47,000 bases of DNA, taken from Chthoniobacteraceae bacterium. Lineage in GTDB: Bacteria > Verrucomicrobiota > Verrucomicrobiia > Chthoniobacterales > Chthoniobacteraceae. This document shows, in pieces, positions 8,244 through 18,387 of the stretch (positions are counted from its first letter, which is position 1; each line of letters starts with the position of its first letter). The position numbers and the translations under genes are program-made. The DNA lies in the NCBI GenBank assembly GCA_947476045.1, contig CANJNZ010000030.1:1-47000 (forward strand), in the 5' to 3' direction. The notes below the pieces were generated by a model. The model was not told where the DNA came from. It saw only the letters and a list, made by a program, of their open reading frames with translations, and did no database searches.

Positions 8244-9167
8244 GTGAAAATCCTCCATTCCATCGCAGAACTTTCCGAATTGCCGGGGCCGCTGCTGCTC
8301 GCAATCGGCGTGTTTGATGGCGTTCACCTTGGCCATCGCGCCGTCATCGAACGAACCCTATCGGATGCCAGAACTGTTGGTGGTAATGCCGTCGTCGTCA
8401 CATTCGATCCACATCCAGCCCGCGTGCTACGCCCCGATCAATCCCCTCTTCTGCTCACTTGTATTCAGCACAAGCAGCAACTCATCGCAGCGCTCGGAGT
8501 CGAGTATTTGCTCATCGTCCCATTCGACAACAAAGTAGCTGCGACCGAACCGTCTGAATTCATCCGCGAAATCGCCACTGCAGCTAAGCCGCTCAGACAA
8601 ATCTGTGTTGGTGAAAATTGGGCGTTTGGCAAAGGACGCGCAGGGAACATCCACCTGCTCAAAGCACTTGGCTCAAGCATGGAATTCGAGGCGATAGGCA
8701 TCCCTGATGTGCAAATGGACGACCTTCCGGTGAGCAGCACTGCGATTCGCAATGCCGTGCAAGTGGGCGACATCACAACAGCGGCAAAACTGCTGGGGCG
8801 TAGCTTCAGCATCCTCGGCACAGTCGTTGAGGGGCGAAAAATGGGGCGCACCATTGGATTTCCGACGGCAAATCTCGCAACGAACAACGAGCAACTCCCG
8901 CCAAACGGCGTCTATGCGGTGACAATGCTACTGAGAGGGAAAAAGCTGCCGGGTGTGGCGAATATAGGCGTCCGACCGACTTTCGAAGACTCAGGCGCTC
9001 GTGTCTGCGAGGTGCATCTCTTCGATTATACGGAGGATTTTTACGCTGAAGCAGTGGAAGTCAGCTTCACATGTTTTATACGTGAAGAGCGTAAATATCA
9101 ATCTCTTGAAGCTCTGCGCGAGCAGATTAAGCAGGATGTCTCTGTCGCAAAACTGACTACTTCGTAA
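8244..9167 (+). CDS. ribF: bifunctional riboflavin kinase / FAD synthetase
   Basis: RibF phosphorylates riboflavin to FMN and adenylates FMN to FAD. The N-terminal nucleotidyltransferase domain shows GVFDGVHLGH (about 22-31, HxGH type) and TFDPHPARVL. The C-terminal flavokinase domain (about 185-305) shows the segment GRKMGRTIGFPTANL, the PTAN binding motif and GVYAV. The length of 307 residues is normal. Translation appears to start at GTG 8244, 9 nt after truB, completing the nusA-to-ribF run. Its 3' end overlaps the convergent SLC13 gene by 11 nt. Confidence 0.95.
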   Translation: MKILHSIAELSELPGPLLLAIGVFDGVHLGHRAVIERTLSDARTVGGNAVVVTFDPHPARVLRPDQSPLLLTCIQHKQQLIAALGVEYLLIVPFDNKVAATEPSEFIREIATAAKPLRQICVGENWAFGKGRAGNIHLLKALGSSMEFEAIGIPDVQMDDLPVSSTAIRNAVQVGDITTAAKLLGRSFSILGTVVEGRKMGRTIGFPTANLATNNEQLPPNGVYAVTMLLRGKKLPGVANIGVRPTFEDSGARVCEVHLFDYTEDFYAEAVEVSFTCFIREERKYQSLEALREQIKQDVSVAKLTTS

Positions 9168-10989
9168 GGGGCCAGAAAAGCGGGATGAGAATGAGCATTA
9201 CCACGCCAACAACAAGCGTGAGGCCGCTGCCAGCTTTCACAAAATCGCGGAAGCGGTATTTGCCGGGCGCATAAACCAGCACACACGACGGCTCGAATGG
9301 CGTGATGAAGGAAAGACTGGCTGCAAGCATCACGGCGATGGCAAAGCTGTGACCATTCGCTCCCATGCGCTCGGCTGCTTTGAGAGCGATTGGCAGGACG
9401 ACGAGCGCAGATGCGGCATTCGACATCGGCTGAGTAAGCGCAATGGTGAGGACAAAAAAACCAACCATCACCCAGAACGGTCCTAACCCGCCCGTGAGTT
9501 GCAGCACGAGATCCGCAAGAAAGTCGGCGCTCTTGGTTGCAGTCATTGCCTGGCCAAAAGCTGTCATTCCGCCGATGAGGATAATCAGCCGCCAGTCCAC
9601 GAATTCGTATGCTTTTTCCGCGGTGATGCCGCGCACGAAGATCGTGCAGACCGCCGCGATGAGAAAGGCAACACTGAGCGGCACGGCATCAAACGAACTG
9701 GCGATGATCGCAGCCATAAAGATGCCAACGGTGTAGAGACCGCGCTTCGGGTGATAGAGCGTGGGCTTCACCTCATCGAGCATCGATAGGCCGTATTTTT
9801 CACGGGCATTCGCGATGTCCTCTGCGGCACCTTGCAGCAGGAGCACGTCGCCGACACGCAGAACCAGGTCGCCGATTCGCTCCACGACTGATTGTCCGTG
9901 ACGATAGATGGCCAGAACGGTGAGTCCGTATTTTGCGCGGAAATCTGCTTCCTTAAGCGTGCGGCCCGACACCTCACTTTGCAAAGTGACGAGCATCTCC
10001 GCGATGCGGATATTTGCGCCCTTGAGCACGACATCACCGAGTTGCACCTCGGCTTTTATCTCGATGCCCTCAATGCGCTTCACCTTCATCAGGTTCTCCA
10101 CTTTTCCCTCAACAAGCAGCACGTCTCCCTGCTCCAAAATCACACGCGAGTCCGGCAATAACTCCTCTTTGTTGCGGATGATTTTCAAAATGCGGAAATC
10201 TAAAATGCTCAGATCGCTTTCGTAGCTGCGCTGACCGATGAGCGGCGAGCCAGGCATCACGACAATCTCGCTGAGATACTCACGTATTCCGTAACCAGCC
10301 GTGAGGCTTTCATCGGCGCGTTCAGGAAGTTGGTGGCGGCCGATGAACATCATGTAGGTTATACCCACGATGCACGCGATGATGCCAATCGGCGTGATTT
10401 CAAACATCGTCAGCTGCACCATGCCGTGATCCTTGAGATAATTATTCACCGCGATATTGGTCGAGGTGCCGATGAGCGTTATCGTTCCGCCAAGGATGCT
10501 GGCGAATGCGAGCGGCATCAGAATCTTCGAGGGGTTCATTTTCACGCGACGCGCCAGAACAACCGTCGCAGGCGTGAACATCGCAGTCACCGTCGTGTTG
10601 TTCATGAACGCGGAGACAAACGCCGCGATGCTCATGAGCGCGAAGATGACGTGAGGCTGACTCCCGCCACCGATTTTCATGATGCGTGCACCAACGAGAT
10701 CCAATACACCCGTTGCCGTGAGCGCAGCACTGATGACGAATATCGCGGCTAGGGAAATGACGGCGTCGCTGCTAAATCCACGATAAGCCTGCTCCGGCGT
10801 CAGAATTCCTGAAAGAATGAGCGGAATCAGAACGAGAAAGGTAATGATGTCCACCGACAGCGTCTCCAATGAAAAGAGAACTACGGCGAGCACGAGCAAC
10901 CCAAGAACGAATGCGATCTTCCAGCCCACAGCCCCCTCAGGGACAGTGAATACGAGTGCGAGTGCGTTGGTGATGAAACCGCTGAACAT
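9157..10989 (-). CDS. SLC13-type anion permease with two RCK_C (TrkA-C) domains
   Basis: This 610-residue inner-membrane protein has the DASS/ArsB-like layout. A first block of helices (about 1-190) is followed by a cytoplasmic insert of about 180 residues holding two TrkA-C/RCK_C domains. These contain the repeated motif VGDVLLLQG / QGDVLLVEG. A second helical block follows (about 410-610). Motifs such as LIGTSTNIAVN and the second-half segment TQPMSNAASALVVLP fit the substrate/sodium-binding re-entrant loops. Members transport sulfate, citrate, dicarboxylates or other anions; the substrate cannot be read from sequence. It stands alone on the minus strand, converging on ribF. Confidence 0.9.
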   Translation of the reverse strand: MFSGFITNALALVFTVPEGAVGWKIAFVLGLLVLAVVLFSLETLSVDIITFLVLIPLILSGILTPEQAYRGFSSDAVISLAAIFVISAALTATGVLDLVGARIMKIGGGSQPHVIFALMSIAAFVSAFMNNTTVTAMFTPATVVLARRVKMNPSKILMPLAFASILGGTITLIGTSTNIAVNNYLKDHGMVQLTMFEITPIGIIACIVGITYMMFIGRHQLPERADESLTAGYGIREYLSEIVVMPGSPLIGQRSYESDLSILDFRILKIIRNKEELLPDSRVILEQGDVLLVEGKVENLMKVKRIEGIEIKAEVQLGDVVLKGANIRIAEMLVTLQSEVSGRTLKEADFRAKYGLTVLAIYRHGQSVVERIGDLVLRVGDVLLLQGAAEDIANAREKYGLSMLDEVKPTLYHPKRGLYTVGIFMAAIIASSFDAVPLSVAFLIAAVCTIFVRGITAEKAYEFVDWRLIILIGGMTAFGQAMTATKSADFLADLVLQLTGGLGPFWVMVGFFVLTIALTQPMSNAASALVVLPIALKAAERMGANGHSFAIAVMLAASLSFITPFEPSCVLVYAPGKYRFRDFVKAGSGLTLVVGVVMLILIPLFWPLTK

Positions 10990-11040
10990 TTCTGGCGGAT
11001 ATGAGCAAAGGAGTTTGTATGCGTCGCGAAGAAAATGCCG

Positions 11041-11277
11041 TTACGTCATTTCGACGACGGCTTTGATAACTCCTGTTTCAGGTTTCAACCATGCGGGGAA
11101 GTCTTCGATCATTTCCTCAAATTTTACTTTATGGGTAATCTGCGGGCACGTGTCAATTTCACCCGACTCGATGGCTCTCATTTACACGTGTGAGTTTAAC
11201 CGCGTGTGCACCGTTGGATTGGCAGCGGTCACATTCCGTCCGCAGAGGACGAGCGTGGCAGGAGGATAAGTTTTCAT
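11041..11277 (-). pseudogene. remnant of a zinc-type (MDR) dehydrogenase, C-terminal end only
   Basis: The minus strand holds a 46-codon frame (11181 to 11041) whose translation matches the end of medium-chain zinc-type dehydrogenases: a helix with AIESGEID, then ITHKVKFEEM, and the final block FPAWLKPETGVIKAVVEM. Just upstream, in the same frame and separated only by a TAA, a 31-codon segment (11277 to 11182, starting MKTYPPATLVLCG) could be the decayed preceding part. No Rossmann motif or catalytic domain is found, so the gene is truncated and interrupted. Most of this otherwise gene-free 420-bp gap between the permease and the P-type ATPase is explained by it. The rest (11278-11412) shows no clear feature. 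Confidence 0.5.
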
Positions 11278-11412
11278 AGAAACCACATAGAGAATGAATC
11301 CATCACTCATGGCGAGCAGATCGTTAGGCCGCAGAAAATGGGGTCTCGCTTACCGCGACGCGACACAGCACATTGATGGCATCATGCTACCGAGAAACAA
11401 CCGGGAGGGACG

Positions 11413-13692
11413 ATGAGCACCGAACACAAGTGTTGTTCATGTCATCACGGCGAAGTCGCGCCGACTGCCGCTGCAAAATATTTTTGCCCGATGTGCCCCG
11501 GCGTGGAATCCGACAAACCTGGCGACTGCCCGAAATGCGGCATGGCTCTAGAACGCAATCCCGCTTGGAAACCCGATGCGAAGACCATCTTCACCTGCCC
11601 GATGCACCCGGAAATCGAGCAGGACCATCCAGGCGATTGCCCGAAGTGTGGAATGGCATTGGAAGCAAAAGTAACCACTACCAATGAACCTGAGGATGAT
11701 GGTGAGTTGAGCGATATGACGCGCCGTCTGTGGCTGGGAGCACTCTGCGCGCTACCTGTTTTTGTGCTGGCGATGGGGCATCTCTTTCCCGGCGCGCCGC
11801 ATTGGTTCATGGGCGGGGTGTCACGCTGGACGCAATTTGCGCTCACCACACCGGTCGTGCTGTGGGCCGCCTGGCCATTTTTTGTGCGTGGAGCCCGTTC
11901 GTTGCGCACGGGGCATTTTAATATGTTCACCCTCATCGCGCTCGGAGTCGGCGCGGCTTACACATACAGCGTCGTGGCGATGCTCGCACCGGGCCTATTC
12001 CCGCAGACGATGCAGATGCACGGTGGCGTCGGTATCTACTTCGAGGCCGCCGCAGTAATCGTCGTGCTCGTGCTCCTCGGTCAGGTGCTTGAATTGCGCG
12101 CTCGCAGCAGAACCGGCAGCGCCATTCGCGCACTGCTGAATCTCGCGCCCGCTACTGCGCGAATCGTTGAAGGCAGCACCGAACGCGAAGTCTCGCTCGC
12201 CCAGATTGCCGTCGGAGCAACCCTGCGCGTGCGACCCGGGGAGAAAGTGCCCGTTGATGGTTCTGTGATGGAAGGACAGTCGAGCGTGGATGAATCCATG
12301 CTCACAGGCGAGCCGATGCCTGTGGCAAAAAGCGCGGGCGACACCGTCACCGGCGGAACTATCAATGGCACAGGGGCATTTCTCATGCGCGCTGAACGCG
12401 TCGGCAGCGAAACCATGCTCGCACGCATCGTGCAAATGGTCGCCGAGGCGCAACGCAGTCGCGCGCCCATTCAGGCCCTCGCCGACCGCGTAGCTGGATG
12501 GTTCGTGCCCGCAGTGCTCGGCATTGCCGTTCTTACGTTCTTGTTGTGGTTTTTTGCAGGTCCCGAGCCACGTCTCGCACACGCGCTCGTGAATGCTGTG
12601 GCTGTGCTCATCATCGCGTGCCCTTGCGCACTCGGCCTCGCCACACCCATGAGCATCATGGTCGGCGTCGGACGCGGCGCGCAAATTGGAGTGCTCGTAA
12701 AAAATGCCGAGGCACTGGAGCGACTGGAAAAAGTGAACACGCTCGTCGTGGACAAAACCGGCACGCTTACCGAAGGCAAACCACGCCTCATGTCCTGCCT
12801 CACCATCGGTGGAGTGGAGGAAAACGACCTGCTCGCCATCGCAGCCAGCGTCGAACATTCCAGTGAACATCCGCTCGCAGCAGCAATCGTCAGCGGAGCA
12901 AAAGCACGCGGCCTCACATTGCGTGCAGTCTCCGATTTCCAATCTATAACCGGAGGTGGAGTCAGCGCGCGTGTGGATGGGCGCAGCGTGCTCGTTGGAA
13001 AACCAGCATTTCTTAGCGAGCGCAGCGTGACCGGGCTCGACACGCTCGTTTCAACATCTGCACCACTGCAAGAGCAGGCACAGACCGTCATCTACGTCGC
13101 GCTCGATGGTGCCGCCGCCGGATTCATCGCCGTCGCCGACGCCATCAAGGAATCCACACCCGCCGCTATCCAATCGCTCCACGCGCTCGGTTTGAAAATC
13201 GTGATGCTCACGGGCGACAACAAAGCCACCGCCGCACACATCGCAAAGCAACTCGGCATTGATGAAGTCACCGCCGAAGTCAGCGCCGCCGACAAACAGC
13301 GCATCATTCAAGAGCTCCTTAGCAAGGGCGCGCGCGTGGCAATGGCTGGCGATGGAATCAATGACGCCCCCGCCCTCGCAGCAGCCGATGTCGGTATCGC
13401 GATGGGAACCGGCACTGACGTAGCGATGGAGAGCGCAGGCATCACACTACTCGGCGGCGACCTTCGTAATTTATCCCGCGCTGTGCTGCTCAGCCGCGCG
13501 CTCATGCGAAACATCCGCCAGAATCTCCTCTTCGCATTCCTCTACAACGCGCTCGGCATCCCCATCGCAGCCGGATTGCTGTATCCATTCTTCGGCATTC
13601 TGCTCAGCCCAATCCTCGCAGGCGCGGCGATGAGTCTCAGCTCCGTCTCCGTCATCACCAACGCACTCCGCCTCCGCTCGGTTCGCCTGTAA
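11413..13692 (+). CDS. copA: copper-translocating P1B-type ATPase
   Basis: This 759-residue inner-membrane pump exports monovalent copper or silver using ATP. All P1B landmarks are present: the membrane metal site CPC (403-405), the phosphorylation motif DKTGTLTEG with Asp447, the TGES-like actuator loop (MLTGEP), MLTGDN, and the hinge GDGINDAP (Asp647). The C-terminal helix [15 protein letters not shown] is characteristic of CopA. Instead of classic HMA domains, the N-terminus has a Cys/His-rich start (CCSCHHG) and two heavy-metal-binding modules built on [20 protein letters not shown]. The start has a good Shine-Dalgarno (GGGAGG). No copper regulator or chaperone lies beside it. It ends 1 nt before the convergent DUF1501 gene. 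Confidence 0.95.
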   Translation: MSTEHKCCSCHHGEVAPTAAAKYFCPMCPGVESDKPGDCPKCGMALERNPAWKPDAKTIFTCPMHPEIEQDHPGDCPKCGMALEAKVTTTNEPEDDGELSDMTRRLWLGALCALPVFVLAMGHLFPGAPHWFMGGVSRWTQFALTTPVVLWAAWPFFVRGARSLRTGHFNMFTLIALGVGAAYTYSVVAMLAPGLFPQTMQMHGGVGIYFEAAAVIVVLVLLGQVLELRARSRTGSAIRALLNLAPATARIVEGSTEREVSLAQIAVGATLRVRPGEKVPVDGSVMEGQSSVDESMLTGEPMPVAKSAGDTVTGGTINGTGAFLMRAERVGSETMLARIVQMVAEAQRSRAPIQALADRVAGWFVPAVLGIAVLTFLLWFFAGPEPRLAHALVNAVAVLIIACPCALGLATPMSIMVGVGRGAQIGVLVKNAEALERLEKVNTLVVDKTGTLTEGKPRLMSCLTIGGVEENDLLAIAASVEHSSEHPLAAAIVSGAKARGLTLRAVSDFQSITGGGVSARVDGRSVLVGKPAFLSERSVTGLDTLVSTSAPLQEQAQTVIYVALDGAAAGFIAVADAIKESTPAAIQSLHALGLKIVMLTGDNKATAAHIAKQLGIDEVTAEVSAADKQRIIQELLSKGARVAMAGDGINDAPALAAADVGIAMGTGTDVAMESAGITLLGGDLRNLSRAVLLSRALMRNIRQNLLFAFLYNALGIPIAAGLLYPFFGILLSPILAGAAMSLSSVSVITNALRLRSVRL

Positions 13693-13693
13693 G

Positions 13694-15169
13694 CTACGCG
13701 AGCACGCCCTTCACAATTTTCCCGTGGATGTCGGTGAGGCGGAACTGCCGGCCTTGGAAACGGAACGTCAGCTTTTCATGGTCCACACCAAGTAAGTGCA
13801 TCACGGTCGCCTGAAAGTCATGCACGTGAACCGGGTCGCGCACGACGTTGAAACCGAAGTCGTCGGTCGCGCCGTGCGAAATACCGGGCTTGATGCCACC
13901 GCCAGCCATCCAGATGGTGAAACCATAGGGATGATGGTCGCGCCCCCATCGCTTCACATCCTTGATGTCGCCCTGGAGAAATGGCGTGCGACCGAATTCA
14001 CCACCCCAAATCACCAGCGTATCGTCGAGCAGACCGCGCTGTTTGAGATCCCTCACCAGCGCCGCGCTGGGTTGATCGGTATCGCGGCACTGGATCTTAA
14101 ATTGCGTCGAGAGATTACTGTGATGATCCCACCCTGCGTGGAAACACTGGATGAAACGCACACCACGTTCGGCAAGGCGGCGGGCCATGAGACAATTGTA
14201 GGCGAAGGATCCCTGTCGCATCACGTCCGGCCCATACATCTCCAACGTCTCGGGTTTTTCTTTTGAAAAGTCCGTCAACTCCGGCACCGACGCCTGCATC
14301 TTGTAAGCCATCTCATATTGCGCGATGCGCGTGGCGATTTCCGGGTCCGCATACTCCGCCGAGTGCTCCTCGTTCAGCTTCGCTAAATCATCGAGCAACC
14401 CGCGCCGCACCTCGCGCGACATACCGTCGGGATTTGAAAGATACAGCACCGGATCGCCACTCCCACGAAAGCGCACGCCTTGATATTTCGACGGCAAAAA
14501 TCCCGAGCCCCAATAGAAGTCGTAGAATATCTGACCGCACGAAGACTCCTTGTCGCGTGAAGTCATCACGACGAACCCCGGCAGATTCTGCGATTCCGTC
14601 CCGAGGCCATAAGTCGCCCACGCGCCCATGCTCGGCCTGCCCGGCTGCTCGCTGCCGCTGAGGAAAAAACTGATCGCAGGAGCATGGTTCACCGCCTCCG
14701 TGTGCATGGATTTTACAAAGCAAAGATCGTCCGCGATTCCCGCCATGTGCGGCAGATAGTCACTGACCCATGCGCCGCTTTTTCCGTATTGCTTGAAAGT
14801 CGTGATCGCGGGCAGCACGAGCTTCTGCTTCTGCCCCTGCGTCATGGTGGAAAAACGTTTTCCGCCCAGCACCGACGCAGGAATTTCCTGTCCGCGAAAC
14901 TTTTCCATCTCCGGCTTCCAATCAAATGTATCGAGGTGGGGCGGCGCGCCGTTTTGCAAAAGGTAGATCACTCGCTTCGCCTTCGGCGCGAAGTGCGGGA
15001 GCCCTTCCAATCCGCGAATTCCCGTAGGCAAACCGGAAGTCGCCGCCTGGATATCCTGCTCCAGCAAAGACGCGAGCGCCGCACCGCCAATGCCGACTGC
15101 GCTCTTCGAGAAAAACTGACGGCGCGTGAGATGTGCCGCGCGGGCTTGTTGCGGAGTCATGGCGATCAT
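13694..15169 (-). CDS. DUF1501 protein, Tat-exported, sulfatase-like fold
   Basis: A twin-arginine signal (T-R-R-Q-F-F at 15-20, then an Ala/Gly-rich hydrophobic run) suggests export of a folded protein to the periplasm. The 491-residue body is the DUF1501 family, related to the alkaline phosphatase/sulfatase fold. Typical family segments are HFAPKAKRVIYL near residue 62, WGGEFGRTP and the near-C-terminal HDFQATVMHLLG. The biochemical role is not established. Its start overlaps the stop of the upstream cytochrome/DUF1549/DUF1553 gene by ATGA, showing tight coupling of the pair. This pairing is a hallmark of Planctomycetota and Verrucomicrobiota, where many copies exist per genome. Confidence 0.92.
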   Translation of the reverse strand: MIAMTPQQARAAHLTRRQFFSKSAVGIGGAALASLLEQDIQAATSGLPTGIRGLEGLPHFAPKAKRVIYLLQNGAPPHLDTFDWKPEMEKFRGQEIPASVLGGKRFSTMTQGQKQKLVLPAITTFKQYGKSGAWVSDYLPHMAGIADDLCFVKSMHTEAVNHAPAISFFLSGSEQPGRPSMGAWATYGLGTESQNLPGFVVMTSRDKESSCGQIFYDFYWGSGFLPSKYQGVRFRGSGDPVLYLSNPDGMSREVRRGLLDDLAKLNEEHSAEYADPEIATRIAQYEMAYKMQASVPELTDFSKEKPETLEMYGPDVMRQGSFAYNCLMARRLAERGVRFIQCFHAGWDHHSNLSTQFKIQCRDTDQPSAALVRDLKQRGLLDDTLVIWGGEFGRTPFLQGDIKDVKRWGRDHHPYGFTIWMAGGGIKPGISHGATDDFGFNVVRDPVHVHDFQATVMHLLGVDHEKLTFRFQGRQFRLTDIHGKIVKGVLA

Positions 15170-18100
15170 TCCTTGGTGAGGGTTTCGTCTAGATTCAACA
15201 GCAGCAAAGCGAGGCTCGTGTGCGCGGCGAGTTCGGGAACGGGAAGCGTTGCATCAGGTTTCGATTCACCGGTGGCGATGAGCATGGCTCCCGCGTCCTT
15301 GTCGGCGCGGTATTGCTCGCGGAATCGTGCGAGCGATGCGGCAAGCGTCTGAGCCTCGTTTTGATTCGGCACACGTGCGGTGCAAAGTCGGAAGCCGTAT
15401 GCCAGCCGCGCCGCATCGTCTGTCGTGTTGAATTTCAGCATCCGCTCCGCGAGTGCACGGGCCGCCTCGACGTATGTCACATCGTTCAACGTCACAAGTG
15501 CGTGCAATGGTGTGTTGGTGCGTCCGGTTTTCACCACGCAGTTTTGCCGTGAAGCCACGTCGAAGAAGAGCGTCGGCCCGATGATGCGCCGCCAGAAAAT
15601 GTAGAGGCTCCTTCGATAAAGCGCCTCGCCGTGATCCTGCGAATACTTGATCTGCCCGAACGTGGCGTCCTCCCATACTCCCTTTGGCTGATAGACCTTC
15701 ACCGGCGCACCGCCCATTTTTTCTACAAACAACCCCGAAACCGCGAGCGCCTGATCGCGCAGCATCCAGCTCGGCAGACGGAAACGCGGGCCGCGTGCGA
15801 GCAGTTGATTTTCCGGATCACGCTCGGACATTCCCGGCGGCACTTTCGACTGCTGCCGATACGTCGCGCTCGTGACGATGAGACGATGGATGTGCTTCAC
15901 ATTCCACCTGCTCTCGATGAATTCACGCGCCAGCCAGTCGAGCAATTCCGGGTTCGACGGCTTGTCGCCCTGCACCCCGAAATCCTCCACCGTCTTCACC
16001 AGCCCGCGTCCGAAAAACATCTGCCAGTAGCGATTCACCGTCACTCGCGCAGTCAGCGGATTCTCCGGCGAAACAAGCCAGCGCGCCAGCGAGAGACGGT
16101 TCTTCGGTGCTTCCGGCGGCAGCGCGGGCAGGACAGCAGGCGTGCCATGTGTGACGCGGTCGCCAAATTTGTCGTATGCGCCTTTCACGAGGATGAAAGT
16201 GTCGCGCGGCGTCGCGCGGTCGCGCATCATCATCGTGCGCGCGGCACCGCTGTCTGCCGCTTTGCGCTCGCTCTTCGCAGCGGCGGTCAGTTTTTTGGCG
16301 AGGATGAGTCGCGGCTCGCTCGCGAGATAGTAGTCGGTCAGTTTCTTGCGCTGCTTGTCGTCACGCTTGTCCACAGGGACGGCGAGCACAGCATACACTT
16401 CCGGAGGAATCGGACGAAGCAGCGCTGCCGGCGAATCGGTCATTGAGATGCGGAATTTTCCAAAGACGCGCTGTTTTTCCTTGGACAGAAATTGCAACCG
16501 GAAGGAAACGAGTTTGTCGGCGCGATATCCGAAATCAGTCTGCAATTCGAAGACGGCCTCGTGCGGCTTTCCAAACTGCGGACCCACGCTCCAGCCCGTC
16601 TCGTTCCTTCCATCGAGCGCATTTTGCAATGTCGAGCCGGACTGCTCAAAATCCGCGCGCACCGGGGCAAGGTTGATGGGCTTGCTGTCGCCGAGCATCT
16701 GAATCTCGCTGAGAATCCATCCCCCATCCTGCGCCCGTCCTGATCCTTTGTCTGGCAGCGAATCATCCGGCAGCACCTCGATGCGAATCGCCGAGACTTT
16801 CGACATCTGTGTGATGGCGGTCACAACCAGTTCGTCGCTGTCCGGATTTTTCCCACTCAGCAAAATCGAACCATCAGCCTGCTTCGTAAGCGTCGCCCCG
16901 TTCTCGCTGATGGCGTCGTCCACCTTGATGATCTGCCATTCCGGCTCGCCGAGTTTGGCTGTGTTTTTGAGGAGCGCGGCCTCCCACTCCGGCTGTGCCT
17001 CGCGCAGTTTTTTCTCCAACGCATCACTCGCCGCCGCCGCTTTGTCCTCCTCGACTTTCAGCGCCTCGATTTTCTTGTGCTGCTCGGGAGCGACGAGATT
17101 GAGGATGGGATTCGCCAGACCGTTGCTGTCATTGCCACCGGTTTCATCGAGCGAATTAAAATAGGCGCTGAGGCTGTAGTATTCGCTTTGTTTAAAAGGG
17201 TCGTATTTGTGATCGTGGCAGCGGCAGCACGTAAATGTGAGGCCCAGCCAGACCGTCGCCGTCGTCTCCACGCGATCCTGCACATACTCGACACGCGACT
17301 CCTCGGGGATGCGCCCGCCCTCGCCGTTGATCATGTGGTTTCGATGAAAACCAGTCGCGACAAGCTGCTCTTGAGTCGGTTCCGGCAATAGGTCTCCGGC
17401 GATTTGCTCAATGGTAAATTGATCGAACCGCATGTTGTCGTTCAGCGCCTTGATCGCCCAGTCGCGCCAATACCACATCGCGCGCACCGGATCGCCCTGG
17501 TAGCCGTTCGTATCCGCGTAGCGCGCAGCTTCCAGCCACTCCCACACCATGCGCTCACCGTAGCGCGGGCTCGCGAGCAATTTATCCACAAGCGCCGTGA
17601 CTGCGGCGTCTTGTTTCGCAGCATCGCCAGTTCCGCACGCACGCAAAAACTCATCCACTTCCGCAGGCGTCGGCGGCAAACCGGTGAGGTCGAGATAAAG
17701 TCGGCGACAAAGTTTTTCCGGCGCAGCCTCCGGTGACGGCGCGAGCCCCTCGCCGAGCTGACGTGTGAGCACAAACGCATCAATCGCGTTCTTCGGCCAT
17801 TTGCCGAGCGCGGGCAATTTCCCCTCAAGCTCATCCGCCAGTTTCGCGTCACGTTTGCGCAATCCCGCAATTCGCAATTGGAAATCCGAAATTCCCGGCA
17901 CCGCCGGACGCTTCGGCGCAGTGAACGCCCAGTGCTGCCCCCACTTCGCACCCTCTTCGATCCATCGCTTGAGCGTTTCCTTTTGTGCCTGCGACAGCGT
18001 CCGTTTCGATTTCTTCGGCGGCATCACATCATCCTCATCCGTCGTGAAAACGCGCGTCACCAACTCACTTGCCTTGCTGTCTCCCGGCTTGATTGCCGTC

Positions 18101-18303
18101 ACCCCGTCCTCGGTGCGAAATGCCCCGTCTGCGCCCTCCTTTACATCGAGACGCAATTTCGCTTCCCGCTTCTGCGCATCCGGCCCGTGGCAATGGTAGC
18201 AGTATTCGGAAAGAATCGGCTGCACATCGCGATTAAAATCCACCTCAGCGCGTAAGAGCCCTGCGGCAGTCGCAAAAACAAAAGCAAGGAACAGTAAGCG
18301 CAT
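15166..18303 (-). CDS. planctomycete-type cytochrome c / DUF1549 / DUF1553 protein
   Basis: This large exported protein (1045 residues from the ATG at 18303) begins with a signal peptide ([19 protein letters not shown]). I chose this start because the upstream ATG at 18351 would bury the signal. A PSCyt1 heme domain follows, with the CxxCH motif at Cys35-Cys38-His39 and a probable axial ligand in VMPPK. DUF1549 comes next (about 165-370) and DUF1553 is C-terminal (about 740-1000). Between them, roughly residues 480-640 look like a discoidin/carbohydrate-binding-type beta domain ([10 protein letters not shown]). The protein is probably periplasmic and acts with the coupled DUF1501 protein, perhaps on polysaccharides. 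That function is inferred from families, not proven. Confidence 0.92.
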   Translation of the reverse strand: MRLLFLAFVFATAAGLLRAEVDFNRDVQPILSEYCYHCHGPDAQKREAKLRLDVKEGADGAFRTEDGVTAIKPGDSKASELVTRVFTTDEDDVMPPKKSKRTLSQAQKETLKRWIEEGAKWGQHWAFTAPKRPAVPGISDFQLRIAGLRKRDAKLADELEGKLPALGKWPKNAIDAFVLTRQLGEGLAPSPEAAPEKLCRRLYLDLTGLPPTPAEVDEFLRACGTGDAAKQDAAVTALVDKLLASPRYGERMVWEWLEAARYADTNGYQGDPVRAMWYWRDWAIKALNDNMRFDQFTIEQIAGDLLPEPTQEQLVATGFHRNHMINGEGGRIPEESRVEYVQDRVETTATVWLGLTFTCCRCHDHKYDPFKQSEYYSLSAYFNSLDETGGNDSNGLANPILNLVAPEQHKKIEALKVEEDKAAAASDALEKKLREAQPEWEAALLKNTAKLGEPEWQIIKVDDAISENGATLTKQADGSILLSGKNPDSDELVVTAITQMSKVSAIRIEVLPDDSLPDKGSGRAQDGGWILSEIQMLGDSKPINLAPVRADFEQSGSTLQNALDGRNETGWSVGPQFGKPHEAVFELQTDFGYRADKLVSFRLQFLSKEKQRVFGKFRISMTDSPAALLRPIPPEVYAVLAVPVDKRDDKQRKKLTDYYLASEPRLILAKKLTAAAKSERKAADSGAARTMMMRDRATPRDTFILVKGAYDKFGDRVTHGTPAVLPALPPEAPKNRLSLARWLVSPENPLTARVTVNRYWQMFFGRGLVKTVEDFGVQGDKPSNPELLDWLAREFIESRWNVKHIHRLIVTSATYRQQSKVPPGMSERDPENQLLARGPRFRLPSWMLRDQALAVSGLFVEKMGGAPVKVYQPKGVWEDATFGQIKYSQDHGEALYRRSLYIFWRRIIGPTLFFDVASRQNCVVKTGRTNTPLHALVTLNDVTYVEAARALAERMLKFNTTDDAARLAYGFRLCTARVPNQNEAQTLAASLARFREQYRADKDAGAMLIATGESKPDATLPVPELAAHTSLALLLLNLDETLTKE

Positions 18304-18387
18304 GAGTCCGAAAAAAGAATCACTGTCGGCACTCCTTCTTAGCGAGTGCAATCATGCGATAACAAATACGCGCTCTCGATTTCGCGA

